From NCBI GenBank assembly GCA_014208095.1, contig JACHMT010000003.1, positions 806,001 through 870,000 on the forward strand: 64,000 nt of DNA, given 5' to 3'. Shown piece after piece: positions 1 through 7,776 of the stretch (position 1 is the stretch's first letter; each line of letters starts with the position of its first letter). The notes under the pieces were generated by a model. It ran no database searches and had not been told where the DNA came from. It saw only the letters and a list, made by a program, of their open reading frames with translations. This DNA comes from Actinospineispora eucalypti (GTDB lineage Bacteria; Actinomycetota; Actinomycetes; Mycobacteriales; Pseudonocardiaceae). The translations under genes were made by a program, and so were the position numbers.

Positions 1-1
1 T

Positions 2-115
2 CGGATCTCGGTCGGCACGGCGGAAGGAACCGATCGCCTGCTCTCCTCCTGGCCCGGACTGGCAACATCACTGATCCAGGCTCCGCCGGCCATGGCTAAC
101 CTGAGCCAATTGTGA
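2..115 (+). CDS. 3' end of a probable class I/II aminotransferase gene (partial)
   Basis: Frame 2 is open from the left edge and stops with TGA at 113-115. It encodes about 37 residues beginning RISVGTAEGTDRLLSSW. The pattern R-[IV]-[ST]-V-G-T-x-E-x-[TN]-D-R-L-L is typical of the last strand and helix of histidinol-phosphate-type PLP aminotransferases. The catalytic part lies outside the window, so the assignment rests on this short tail. It lies upstream of and co-directional with the ferredoxin gene, with about 90 bp between them that may hold a promoter, although no convincing -35/-10 pair was seen. Confidence 0.4.
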   Translation, partial: RISVGTAEGTDRLLSSWPGLATSLIQAPPAMANLSQL

Positions 116-203
116 CTTGCCGGTCATTTGGCTCGGAATTGGATGCCTTTTGAACGGTTTTCGGTCGCGCTCCTAGTCGACCACTCGCTCGAGAGGCACC
201 ACA

Positions 204-410
204 GTGCACGTCTCTGTCGACCAGAACGTCTGCGCCACATCGGGGCACTGCGTCGCGAGCGTCCCGGAGGTGTTCGCCGAGCGGACGGGCGACGGCGTGG
301 TCGTGGTGCAATACCCCCGCCCGCCGGTGTGGCTCTGGCGGGAGGTCCGGGACGCGGCCCGGCGCTGTCCCGTGGCGGCCATCTCGGTGGCCGAGTTCGC
401 GCCGCGATGA
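204..410 (+). CDS. [3Fe-4S]-type ferredoxin, likely P450 electron donor
   Basis: Small acidic ferredoxin of 68 residues, expected to pass single electrons to a cytochrome P450 in the cytosol. Cysteines C10 and C16 (CATSGHC, spacing C-x5-C) and C55 in a CP motif are the three ligands of the actinobacterial 3Fe-4S ferredoxin family. The fourth ligand position of 4Fe ferredoxins is not a cysteine. Length matches the family (about 62-70). The GTG start at 204 has a GAGAGG Shine-Dalgarno-like sequence at 191-196. The stop TGA (408-410) overlaps the ATG (407-409) of the polyprenyl synthase, so the two are translationally coupled. A P450 gene lies 3.2 kb away on the other strand and is the obvious candidate partner. 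The partner assignment is inference; the family call is secure. Confidence 0.88.
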   Translation: MHVSVDQNVCATSGHCVASVPEVFAERTGDGVVVVQYPRPPVWLWREVRDAARRCPVAAISVAEFAPR

Positions 411-1471
411 GCATGCGGTCGAACGGGAACGGCGGTGCCCCAGGATTGACCGGTTCCGCCGGGGCGATCCACATCCGGGACCGGATGAGCGGGCTGTGTT
501 CGCTGGTGCTGCCGGAGCTGAGGGCCGTCGCCAACGAGCTTCCGGAACGCCTGCGGGACGTCGCCGGCTACCATTTCGGCTGGTACGACGACCACGGCCG
601 GCCCACCATCGGAGACCCGGGCAAGTTGGTCCGCCCGACGCTCACGCTGTTGTCCGCCCGGGCCGCCGGCGGGATGGTCGAGCACGCGCTGCCGGCCGCG
701 CTGACCGTCGAGCTGGTGCACAACTTCTCCTTGCTGCACGACGACGTGATGGACGGCGGCACGGTGCGCCGGCACCGCCGCACCGTCTGGTCGGCGTTCG
801 GCACCGCGGACGCCATCCTGCTCGGCGACGCGCTGCTGGTGCTGGCCTTCAAGAGCCTGGCCAGGCTCGGCCAGACCAACTCCGCGACGTTGTGCGACAC
901 CTTGTTGGAGATGGTGTACGGGCAGTCCCTGGATCTCGCCTTCGAGAAGGAGGAGGGCATCACCGCCGACGACGCGCTCGCCGTGGCCGCCGGCAAGACC
1001 GGTGCGCTCATGGGCTACGCCTGCTACCTCGGCGCGCTGAGCGCGGGCACCGACGGGCGGCGGGCCGAGCATTTCCGGCAGTTCGGGGAGAACCTCGGGA
1101 TCGCGTTCCAACTGGTCGACGACATCCTCGGTCTTTGGGGCGACCCGGAGGCCATCGGCAAACCCGTGCACACCGACCTGCAGGCCCGGAAGAAGACGTT
1201 GCCGGTGGTCGCCGCGCTGGCCGGGGGCACGGTGGCGGCCGGCCGGTTCGCCACCCGGTACCGGGGCCGGGCGCGGTTCAGCGCCGGCGAGTGCGCCGAG
1301 CTCAGCACGCTGATCGAGGACGCCGGTGGCCGGGCGGCGGCCGAGCGGCGCGCCCGCCGGGCGTTCGCCGACGCCGTGGACGCACTCGACCTGGCGCGCC
1401 CGGTACCCGAGGCGCACGCCGAGCTGTTGGCGCTGGCCGACGTGCTGACCCGGCCGGACGACCGCCGATGA
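407..1471 (+). CDS. Polyprenyl (geranylgeranyl-type) diphosphate synthase
   Basis: 354-residue trans-isoprenyl diphosphate synthase that condenses isopentenyl diphosphate with an allylic diphosphate to make a longer prenyl chain, a cytosolic step of terpenoid supply. The first aspartate-rich motif is D112-D-V-M-D116, followed by the GGTVRRHRRTVW segment that binds the diphosphate. The second motif is F-Q-L-V-D238-D239-I-L-G-L-W-G-D, as in many actinobacterial geranylgeranyl-type enzymes that lack the third Asp. The chosen ATG at 407 overlaps the ferredoxin stop (ATGA); an upstream in-frame ATG at 128 would run through the ferredoxin gene and is rejected. The stop (1469-1471) overlaps the ATG of the next gene at 1468. 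Chain length cannot be told with certainty; small residues before the first motif (HNFSLLHDD) leave C20 or longer open. Confidence 0.93.
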   Translation: MSMRSNGNGGAPGLTGSAGAIHIRDRMSGLCSLVLPELRAVANELPERLRDVAGYHFGWYDDHGRPTIGDPGKLVRPTLTLLSARAAGGMVEHALPAALTVELVHNFSLLHDDVMDGGTVRRHRRTVWSAFGTADAILLGDALLVLAFKSLARLGQTNSATLCDTLLEMVYGQSLDLAFEKEEGITADDALAVAAGKTGALMGYACYLGALSAGTDGRRAEHFRQFGENLGIAFQLVDDILGLWGDPEAIGKPVHTDLQARKKTLPVVAALAGGTVAAGRFATRYRGRARFSAGECAELSTLIEDAGGRAAAERRARRAFADAVDALDLARPVPEAHAELLALADVLTRPDDRR

Positions 1472-2441
1472 GTGGCCCGGGCATGCGGGAGTGGCACCGG
1501 CCGCTTCTGTGGGTCGCGGTCGCGACCGCGCCGTTCGTGGTGATCTCGCTGGTGGGCATGGTCGTCGACGACCGGGTCCTGGTGGGTCGCCGATCTGGTT
1601 CAAGCCGTTCAAGTTCGCGGTGTCCATCGTCGTCTACGCCGCGACCTGGTCGTGGCTGATGGCCTACCTGCCCAGGAGCCGGCTGGCCAGGTGGTCCGCC
1701 ACGGTCATCGCGATCACCCTGGTGATCGAGTACGTGGTCATCGTCGCCCAGGTCCTCCGGGGGCGGCAGAGCCACTTCAACGTCGTCACGCCGCTGGACG
1801 CCGCCATGTGGGCCACCATGGCGACGGCGATCACCGTGCTCTGGTTCGCCAACCTGGTGGTCGCCGGCTACCTGATGTACCGGCGGGTGGGCGACCGCCC
1901 GCTCACCTTGGCGGTCCGCGCCGGCACGGTGATCTCGCTGTTCGGCGCCGGCATCGCATTCCTGATGACCCGGCCGACGCTGGCGCAAGGTGCGTCGATG
2001 CGGGACGGGAGCTTCGCCGGGTTCATCGGCGGGCACAGCGTCGGCGCCCTCGACGGCGGGCCGATCATGCCGGTCACCGGGTGGAGCACCACGGCCGGCG
2101 ACCTGCGGATCGCGCACTTCGTCGGGCTGCACGCGCTCCAGGCGCTGCCGCTGCTGGCCATCCTGCTGGCGCTACTGGCCGGGCGGGCGCGGCTGCTGAG
2201 CGGCGAGGCCGTCCGCACCCGGCTGGTCCTGATCGCCTCGGCCGGCTACGCCGGCGTCACCTTGCTGGCGCTGTGGCAGGCGCTGCGCGGCCAGCCGCTG
2301 CTCCGCCCGGACGGGCTCACGCTCACCGCGGCCGGCGCGCTGCTCGCCGTCGTCCTGCTGGGGGCGGTGCTCGTGGTCGGCGCCGGGGAGCGAACCCCGG
2401 CCGGCGAGGAAGCCGGCGACCGCTTGCGCCAGGGCGGTTAG
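1468..2441 (+). CDS. Multi-pass membrane protein, frame broken near 1585
   Basis: Unnamed actinobacterial membrane protein of about 324 residues, third gene of the ferredoxin/prenyl synthase operon. The start ATG at 1468 overlaps the stop of the synthase (ATGA). The first 40 codons (MSGPGMREWHRPLLWVAVAT onward) give a clean first TM helix but in a different frame from the rest. From about 1584 the frame encoding GSPIWFKPFKFAVS and five or six further TM helices continues to the TAG at 2439-2441. One missing base in the run ctggtgggtcgccg (about 1581-1593) would join the two frames into VLVG-SPIWFKPFKFA. Either the gene is inactivated, the frame is shifted in translation, or the base is a sequencing error. 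The last 20 residues are the complement of the convergent permease gene and look like run-on. Role in terpenoid metabolism is only suggested by position. Confidence 0.72.
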
Positions 2442-3572
2442 GCAGACCAGCAGGATGGGGGCGGTGGTGCCGCCGGTGACCGAGCGCAACAGGCCGAACA
2501 GCGCCGGCCCGGTGGCGGCGAGCAGGTAGCCGATCGCCTGCGCCATGCCGGACAGTGCGGCGGTGGACGGCGCGTCGGGAGTGCGCAGCCCCATGAACGA
2601 AAGCGCGAGCACGATGCTGGCGCCGCTCCCCACACCCAGCAGCACCACCGGGACGAGCGGGTGGTGCGGTAGCGCCAGCAGGCTCAGAAAGCCCAGCAGC
2701 GAGCCCAGCGAACACCCGGCGGCGAGCAGGCGCTGGTCGGGCAGCCGGCGGATCGCCAGCGGGATGGCCAGGCTGGTGAGCACCGCGAGCGCCTGCTGGC
2801 CGAACAGGTACCAACCCGCCGCCTCGGCGGTGAACCCGTTGCCGTGCAGCACCGTGGGCAGCCAGGCGATGAGCACGTAGTAGCCGAGTGACTGGAGGCC
2901 CATGAACAGGGTCACCGCCCAGGCCAGCCCGGCTCGCCACGGTATCGGCACCGGGCGGGCCGACCGGGTGGGCGTCGCCGGTGCCGGGTCCAACGCCCTC
3001 GGCAGCCACACGAACGCGGCGAGCAGCGCCGGCAGCAGCCAATAGCCGAGCGCCGTGCGCCAGCCGGCCGCCGTGGCCTGGCTCAACGGCACCGCCACGC
3101 CGGCGGCCAGCGCGCCGGACAGCGCCATCACGGTCACACAACCACCGGTCAGGGCGCCTATCGAGCCGGCGAAGTCACGCTTGATCAAGGCCGGAAGCAG
3201 CACGTTGCCGATCGCGATGGCCACGCCGAGCACGGCGGTGCCGGCGAACAGCGCGATCAGCGATGGCGTGGAACGGACCGCGACGCCGACCACCAGGCCG
3301 AGCAGCGCGGCGAGCAATGCCCGTTCCATGCCGATCCGCCGGGCCAGCGCCGGAACGGCCGGGGAGACGGCCGCGAACGCCACCAGCGGCACCGCCGTCA
3401 GCAGCCCGGCCGAGACCGAACTCATGTGTAGGTCGCCAGCCACCTCGTCCAGCAACGGGCCCACCCCGGTCAGGCTGGCCCGCAGGTTCGCCGCCACCAA
3501 CAGCAGGCTCGCGACGGACGGGCCGAGGGCCAACCATCGGGCCGGCGCGGCCGGGCCAACCACGGATAACAC
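2172..3572 (-). CDS. MFS permease of the CynX/NimT (cyanate transporter-like) type
   Basis: About 12 TM helices in two bundles, with the CynX-like opening LRASLTGVGPLLDEVAGDL in TM1 and LGVAIAIGNVLLPALIKRDF near TM4. This group moves small anions and drugs through the cytoplasmic membrane; the substrate cannot be read from sequence. The GTG at 3572 is preferred because it follows the P450 stop by a few bases (coupled translation). An in-frame ATG at 3614 would overlap the P450 by 38 bp. The core ends around codon 390, while the open frame continues for some 80 residues of low-complexity sequence that is the complement of the convergent membrane-protein gene, giving a 270 bp tail-to-tail overlap. 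A lost stop codon is likely. Probably co-transcribed with the P450 and perhaps an exporter for its product. Confidence 0.82.
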   Translation of the reverse strand: MLSVVGPAAPARWLALGPSVASLLLVAANLRASLTGVGPLLDEVAGDLHMSSVSAGLLTAVPLVAFAAVSPAVPALARRIGMERALLAALLGLVVGVAVRSTPSLIALFAGTAVLGVAIAIGNVLLPALIKRDFAGSIGALTGGCVTVMALSGALAAGVAVPLSQATAAGWRTALGYWLLPALLAAFVWLPRALDPAPATPTRSARPVPIPWRAGLAWAVTLFMGLQSLGYYVLIAWLPTVLHGNGFTAEAAGWYLFGQQALAVLTSLAIPLAIRRLPDQRLLAAGCSLGSLLGFLSLLALPHHPLVPVVLLGVGSGASIVLALSFMGLRTPDAPSTAALSGMAQAIGYLLAATGPALFGLLRSVTGGTTAPILLVCLTALAQAVAGFLAGRGSLPGADHEHRPQQDDGEQRAGRGEREPVRAEQRLAAQRLPQRQQGDAGVAGRGDQDQPGADGLAAQQPRPPGQ

Positions 3573-3576
3573 GGAG

Positions 3577-4722
3577 TCAGGCCCGGTAGTTGAAGTAGGT
3601 CTGCTCGAGGACATCGGCGAGCCAGATGCGCCGTTGCGGAAGCCGTTCGGGGTCGGTCTCCAGGTGCACGTCCCGGTGCAGCAGTTCTTCCAGCAGCACG
3701 CGCATCTCGAGTCGGGCCAGCGGCGAACCCAGGCAGTAGTGCGCGCCCTCGCCGAAGGTCAGGTGCGCGCTGCCCCGGCGAATGTCGAAGGTGTTGGGGT
3801 TGGTGAACTTTCGGGGATCGCGGTTTGCCGCGCTCAACCAGCCGGTAATCCATTCCCCCTTGCCGATCCGGTGGCCGGCGATCTCGGTGTCGTGCCGAGC
3901 CCACCGGCGTACTCCGGGAAAGGGTGGATACCAGCGCAGCGTCTCTTCGACAGCGCCGTGAACCAGGCCGGGAGCGGCACGAAGCTGGTCGAAACAGCCG
4001 AAATGAGTAAGGAAGAGCAATGCGTTCGCAATTCCCGTCGACGTGGTCTCGACGCCCGCCCACAGCAGCATGGTGCAGTAGGCGATCAGGTCCCATTCGC
4101 TCATCGGGCACCCGTCGACCGTGTGCCCGCCCTTGCTGGCCGCGATGAGGTCGTCGATCAGGCTATTGCCGAGGATGTCCCAGCGGTCCCGGATCAGCGT
4201 GCGGAAGAACTCGACCACGTCGGGTTGGGCCGGCAGGGTGTGCGTGGTCCTGGCCACCTCGTAGGTGCGGTTGAGCCAGCTACGCACCGTGGTGACCGTG
4301 CTCGGATCCATCCGGAGGACGTGGCAGATGGTCCGGGTGGCGATCGGGTTGGCGATCGCCTCGACGGCCTCGACGGACCCGGTCCGGTTGGGCAGGGCCG
4401 CGTCCAGGGTGTCCCGCACGATCGTTCTGACCACGGCCTCCAGTCCGTGCAGCGTCCTCGGTCTGAACGGGTTCGGCACCGCGGCGCGCAGGTCGCGGTG
4501 CCGATTACCGTCGGTGGCCCACATGGCGGCCAGGGTCGGATGGATGTGCTCCGGATCCTCGACCGAATTGCCGAACTCACAGCTGAACCGCTCCCGATCA
4601 CTGAGCAGCTGGTGCACGTCCCGGAAGCTGTATACGAGCCAGGAGTCAAAAGTGGTGTCGAATGCCGGCTCGGTCGTCGGATCAAAGAATTGCGGCGGCC
4701 GAGCGGGTAGGGAAATCAGCAT
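3577..4722 (-). CDS. Cytochrome P450 monooxygenase
   Basis: Bacterial soluble (class I) P450 of 381 residues, using electrons from a ferredoxin to oxygenate an organic substrate. Visible hallmarks are the I-helix AGVETTSTG, the K-helix EETLR (E-x-x-R), and the haem loop FGEGAHYCLGSPLAR with the axial Cys330. The I-helix has ET rather than the more common DT/ET pair, still within family use. ATG 4722 (MLISLPARPPQFF) has GAAAGG 12 bases upstream; the frame stays open to 4785 but without a ribosome site. The gene is followed at once by the permease and faces the ferredoxin/prenyl synthase operon, so a terpenoid hydroxylase is plausible. It is divergent from the ECF41 sigma gene; the shared 127 bp gap holds a 7-bp inverted repeat. 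Confidence 0.95.
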   Translation of the reverse strand: MLISLPARPPQFFDPTTEPAFDTTFDSWLVYSFRDVHQLLSDRERFSCEFGNSVEDPEHIHPTLAAMWATDGNRHRDLRAAVPNPFRPRTLHGLEAVVRTIVRDTLDAALPNRTGSVEAVEAIANPIATRTICHVLRMDPSTVTTVRSWLNRTYEVARTTHTLPAQPDVVEFFRTLIRDRWDILGNSLIDDLIAASKGGHTVDGCPMSEWDLIAYCTMLLWAGVETTSTGIANALLFLTHFGCFDQLRAAPGLVHGAVEETLRWYPPFPGVRRWARHDTEIAGHRIGKGEWITGWLSAANRDPRKFTNPNTFDIRRGSAHLTFGEGAHYCLGSPLARLEMRVLLEELLHRDVHLETDPERLPQRRIWLADVLEQTYFNYRA

Positions 4723-4800
4723 GCCCGCGATTGCCTTTCGTGGCACAATTTGTATGGCCGCCGAGTTTAGTGATCTCCACCACAAATCGAATCGGCGGTT

Positions 4801-4819
4801 TCGCCAGTCATCCTGGCGA
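4801..4819. promoter_or_regulatory. Perfect 7-bp inverted repeat in the P450/sigma divergent gap
   Basis: TCGCCAG-tcatc-CTGGCGA, two exact arms with a 5-base spacer, 31 bp before the GTG of the sigma gene and 79 bp before the ATG of the P450. Placement fits an operator for a dimeric regulator or a small hairpin in a leader. There is no T-run, so it is not a terminator. Confidence 0.4.
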
Positions 4820-4849
4820 CAATATTCAGCGGCTCCTAGGATCGGCAGC

Positions 4850-5713
4850 GTGGAACTGACCGGCCCGTTGACGGAAGCCGACTGGGAATTGCATCGCCCG
4901 GCGGTCTTCGGGGCTGCCTACCGGATCCTGGGCACCGTGACCGAGGCCGAGGACGTGACGCAGGAGGTCTGGTTGCGCGCCGCCTCCGCCGACCTGTCCG
5001 AGGTACGGGATCCGCGCGCATGGCTGGTCACCGTGGCCGCCCGGACGTCCTACAACCTGCTGAACTCGGCGCGTGTGCGGCGCGAGTCCTATGTCGGGCC
5101 GTGGCTGCCCGAACCGCTGCTGACCGGCCCCGACGCGGCGGCCGAGGTGCTCATGGACGAGTGGGTGAGCACCGCGATGCTGCTGGTCATGGAGACGCTG
5201 ACCCCCGCCGAACGTGTCGCGCTGGTACTGCACGACGTCTTCGACTTCCCGTTCGGCCAGATCGCCGAGGTGCTCGGCGGCACGCCCGCCGCCAGCCGCA
5301 AACTGGCCTCCCGCGCCCGGGCACGGGTAGCCGCTGTCGAGGAACGGCCCAGGGCATCGAAGGCCGACACCGAACGCCTGCTCAAAGCGTTCAAGGCGGC
5401 CGCCGGCGCGGGGAACCTGGCCGGCCTCATCGAGCTGCTGCACCCCGAGGCCGTCTACGTCGCCGACGGCGGCGGAAGGGTGACCGCGGCGCGCAGGCCG
5501 GTCCTCGGCTCCGAGGCAATCGCCCTGTTGGCGATCAGACAGATCGAGATCAGACGCCCCGACGCGTCCCGGGTCATCGAGGTGAATGGCTACCCGGCCC
5601 TGGCGACCTACGTCGGCGGCGAGCTGGTGTGGCTGGACACCGTGGAGATCGCCGAGGGGCGGATCACCGCGTTCCGGCGGCTGGTCAATCCGGAGAAGCT
5701 CGGTCACATCTGA
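4850..5713 (+). CDS. ECF41-type RNA polymerase sigma factor with SnoaL-like C-terminus
   Basis: 287-residue sigma factor. Region 2 (YRILGTVTEAEDVTQEVWLR) is at residues 20-45 and region 4 (LTPAERVALVLHDVFDFPF, then a helix-turn-helix) at about 115-165. A C-terminal NTF2/SnoaL-like domain of some 110 residues follows. The linker motif WLPEPL, the DGGGR motif and the terminal NPEKL (consensus NPDKL) are hallmarks of the ECF41 (SigJ-like) group, where the fused domain replaces an anti-sigma factor. GTG 4850 is preceded by AGGATCGG; upstream codons in the same frame overlap the divergent P450 and are rejected. ECF41 genes typically sit next to oxidoreductase, epimerase or carboxymuconolactone decarboxylase genes. 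Here the next two genes are an oxidoreductase and an NAD(P)-binding epimerase-like protein, so they are probable regulon members. Confidence 0.92.
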   Translation: MELTGPLTEADWELHRPAVFGAAYRILGTVTEAEDVTQEVWLRAASADLSEVRDPRAWLVTVAARTSYNLLNSARVRRESYVGPWLPEPLLTGPDAAAEVLMDEWVSTAMLLVMETLTPAERVALVLHDVFDFPFGQIAEVLGGTPAASRKLASRARARVAAVEERPRASKADTERLLKAFKAAAGAGNLAGLIELLHPEAVYVADGGGRVTAARRPVLGSEAIALLAIRQIEIRRPDASRVIEVNGYPALATYVGGELVWLDTVEIAEGRITAFRRLVNPEKLGHI

Positions 5714-5728
5714 GGCCGCCATCTTGTC
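5702..5728 (+). promoter_or_regulatory. Candidate ECF41-type promoter before the oxidoreductase gene
   Basis: GGTCACA at 5702-5708 and TGTC at 5725-5728 are separated by 16 bases. They resemble the TGTCACA and CGTC elements reported for ECF41 target promoters, with one mismatch in each. The -35-like element overlaps the final codons of the sigma gene, and the start codon of the oxidoreductase is 55 bp downstream. Function is inferred from motif and position only. Confidence 0.35.
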
Positions 5729-5783
5729 TCCCTGCCCCAACCCGCCGATTCCGGTGGGTGCGGCTGGTGGAGAGGACGAAACG

Positions 5784-6932
5784 ATGGCACACGTTGTGGT
5801 CGTCGGAGGCGGTTTCGCGGGCGTGTGGAGCGCGGCCGGAGCGGCGTTGGCCCGAGGCGACGCGGACCTGCGCATCACGCTGATCGCGCCCAACGAGCAC
5901 CTGGTGCTTCGGCCGCGCCTGTACGAACCGGAGCCGGACCTGGCGAAGGTGGAGCTGAGCAGGATCCTCGGGCCGATCGGCGTCGAGCACCTGCGGGCCA
6001 CGGTGAGCACGATCGATACCGGCTGCCGGGTGGTGGTGGCCGACGGCGCGGAGATCGGCTACGACCGCCTGGTGCTGGCGGCGGGCAGCAAGCTCGTGCG
6101 GCCGCAAGGCCTGCCCGGCGCCGCGCGGCTCTTCGACATCGACACCCTCGATGGCGCCCGGCGGCTCACCGATCACCTGCGCGACCGGGAGGGCTATTCC
6201 GCGGTGGTCGTCGGCGCCGGGTTCGTCGGCCTGGAGGCCGCGACCGCGCTGGCCGCCCGGGGCCGGGTGCTGCTGGTGGACCGGTCTGACGTGGTCGGGC
6301 ACCAGCTCGGCCCCGGGCCTCGGGATGAGATCGAGGCGGCGCTGGACGAGCTGGGCATCGAACGCCGCCTCGGCACCACGGTGATCGAGGTCGGCGACGG
6401 ATACGCCGTGCTCTCCGACGGCACCAGGGTCGACGCGGACGCGGTGGTCTGGTCCGTGGGGATGCGGGCCAGCGAGCTGACCCGGCAGGTCTCCGACCGG
6501 CTCGACCACCTCGGCCGGGTGCCGGTGGACCGGCGGCTGCGTGCGCTTCCCGAGGTGTTCGTCGCCGGGGACACCGCCGCGGCGGCCTACGATGCCGAGC
6601 ACACCGTCATGCAGTCCTGCCAGCACGCCAGCCCGCTGGGCAAGGTCGCCGGGTACAACGCGGCGGCCGACCTGCTGGGCCTGCCGTTGCGCGAGTTCAC
6701 CGCTGGGCCGTACGTCACCTGCCTGGACCTGGGCGGCGCCGGCGCGATCTTCACCCGGGGTTGGGACCGCCGGGTCATGGCTTCCGGCGCCGAGGGCGCG
6801 GTCGTCAAAAAGAAGATCAACCAAGCGATCCACCCGCCGGTGGACGACGCCGCGAAGATCCTCGCCGCCGCCGACCGCGTCTACATCGAGCTGCCCTTCT
6901 TCCCCCGCGCCGAGGAGGGGGTCGCGGCATGA
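5784..6932 (+). CDS. FAD-dependent NAD(P)H oxidoreductase (NDH-2-like)
   Basis: 382-residue two-dinucleotide-fold flavoprotein of the pyridine nucleotide-disulfide oxidoreductase superfamily. FAD site: VVVGGGFAGVWSA at the N-terminus. NAD(P)H site: VVVGAGFVGLEAATAL near residue 145. The second FAD contact is FVAGDTA near residue 260. The layout and lack of redox cysteines fit type II NADH dehydrogenase-like enzymes that transfer hydride to quinones or other acceptors at the membrane face. ATG 5784 has GGAGAGGA eight bases upstream. The stop overlaps the next start (ATGA at 6929-6932). Co-orientation with the ECF41 sigma gene and a candidate promoter suggest control by it. Physiological acceptor unknown. 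Confidence 0.9.
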   Translation: MAHVVVVGGGFAGVWSAAGAALARGDADLRITLIAPNEHLVLRPRLYEPEPDLAKVELSRILGPIGVEHLRATVSTIDTGCRVVVADGAEIGYDRLVLAAGSKLVRPQGLPGAARLFDIDTLDGARRLTDHLRDREGYSAVVVGAGFVGLEAATALAARGRVLLVDRSDVVGHQLGPGPRDEIEAALDELGIERRLGTTVIEVGDGYAVLSDGTRVDADAVVWSVGMRASELTRQVSDRLDHLGRVPVDRRLRALPEVFVAGDTAAAAYDAEHTVMQSCQHASPLGKVAGYNAAADLLGLPLREFTAGPYVTCLDLGGAGAIFTRGWDRRVMASGAEGAVVKKKINQAIHPPVDDAAKILAAADRVYIELPFFPRAEEGVAA

Positions 6933-7768
6933 TCCTGGTGACCGGGGCGACCGGAAATGTCGGAAGGCACGTGCTCGCCCAGCTCCGCGCCATGGGTGTG
7001 GCCGACGTCCCCGCCCTGGTGCGTCCGGGGTCGACCGCATTTCGGCCGGACGGGGTCGAGGTCGCGACCGGAAGCCTGGAGGACCCGGATGCACTGGCCG
7101 CGTCACTGACCGAGGTCCAGGCGGTCTTCCTGGTCTGGCCGTTCCTCACTACCGATGGCGCGTCCGCCGCGCTGGAGGCGATCGGTCGGCACGGCGGGCG
7201 CCTGGTCTACCTGTCGTCGGTCGGCGCGGGCGGACCCGAGGAGCGGGTCGACCCGATCTTCAAGCTGCACGCCGACATGGAACGGCTGATCGAGGAGTCC
7301 GGGCTACCGCGTACGGTGCTGCGCTCGGACACCATCGCCAGCAACACCCTGGCCTGGGCCGAGCAGGTCCGCACCAGCGGGGTGGTGCGCGGCCCGCTCA
7401 CCGCACCGACGGCGGTCATCGACCCACGCGACATCGCGGCCGTAGCCGCCCGAGCGCTCACCGACGACTCGCACGTCGACGCGACCCACCTGTTGACCGG
7501 ACCCGAAGTGATCAGCCGCCCCGAACAGGTCCGGGCGATCGGGGCGGCCGTCGGCCGCGAGCTTCGCTTCGAGGAAGTCCCCGTTCCGGCGGCGCGAAGG
7601 CGGATGCTGGCCGACGGCCGCCCACCCGCCCTGGTGGACGCCCTGTTGTCGGCCGCCGAAACCCGCTCCGCCTCGACGCTGGTCACTTCGACCGTCGCCG
7701 ACCTCACCGGGGAACTACCCCGCACCTTCCAACAGTGGGCACGCGATCACCGCGAGGCCTTCCGCTGA
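6929..7768 (+). CDS. NmrA-like NAD(P)-binding protein (atypical SDR)
   Basis: 279 residues with the Rossmann motif VTGATGNVGRHVLAQL at the extreme N-terminus and LVYLSSVGA in the central sheet. A catalytic Tyr-x-x-x-Lys is not seen where classical SDRs carry it, and the region KLHADMERLIEESGLPRTVL matches the NmrA/HSCARG group, which senses or uses NAD(P)(H) or reduces quinones. It starts within the stop of the flavoprotein (ATGA) and so is translated with it. It is the second expected ECF41 partner gene. It converges on the serine protease gene with only 8 bp between the stops and no hairpin terminator visible. Confidence 0.88.
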   Translation: MILVTGATGNVGRHVLAQLRAMGVADVPALVRPGSTAFRPDGVEVATGSLEDPDALAASLTEVQAVFLVWPFLTTDGASAALEAIGRHGGRLVYLSSVGAGGPEERVDPIFKLHADMERLIEESGLPRTVLRSDTIASNTLAWAEQVRTSGVVRGPLTAPTAVIDPRDIAAVAARALTDDSHVDATHLLTGPEVISRPEQVRAIGAAVGRELRFEEVPVPAARRRMLADGRPPALVDALLSAAETRSASTLVTSTVADLTGELPRTFQQWARDHREAFR

Positions 7769-7776
7769 GCGCCGAC

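Noticed and set aside
128..406. Upstream extension of the prenyl synthase to the ATG at 128
   Set aside because: It would overlap the entire ferredoxin gene in another frame; the ferredoxin has clear cysteine ligands and a ribosome site, and ATG 407 is coupled by ATGA.
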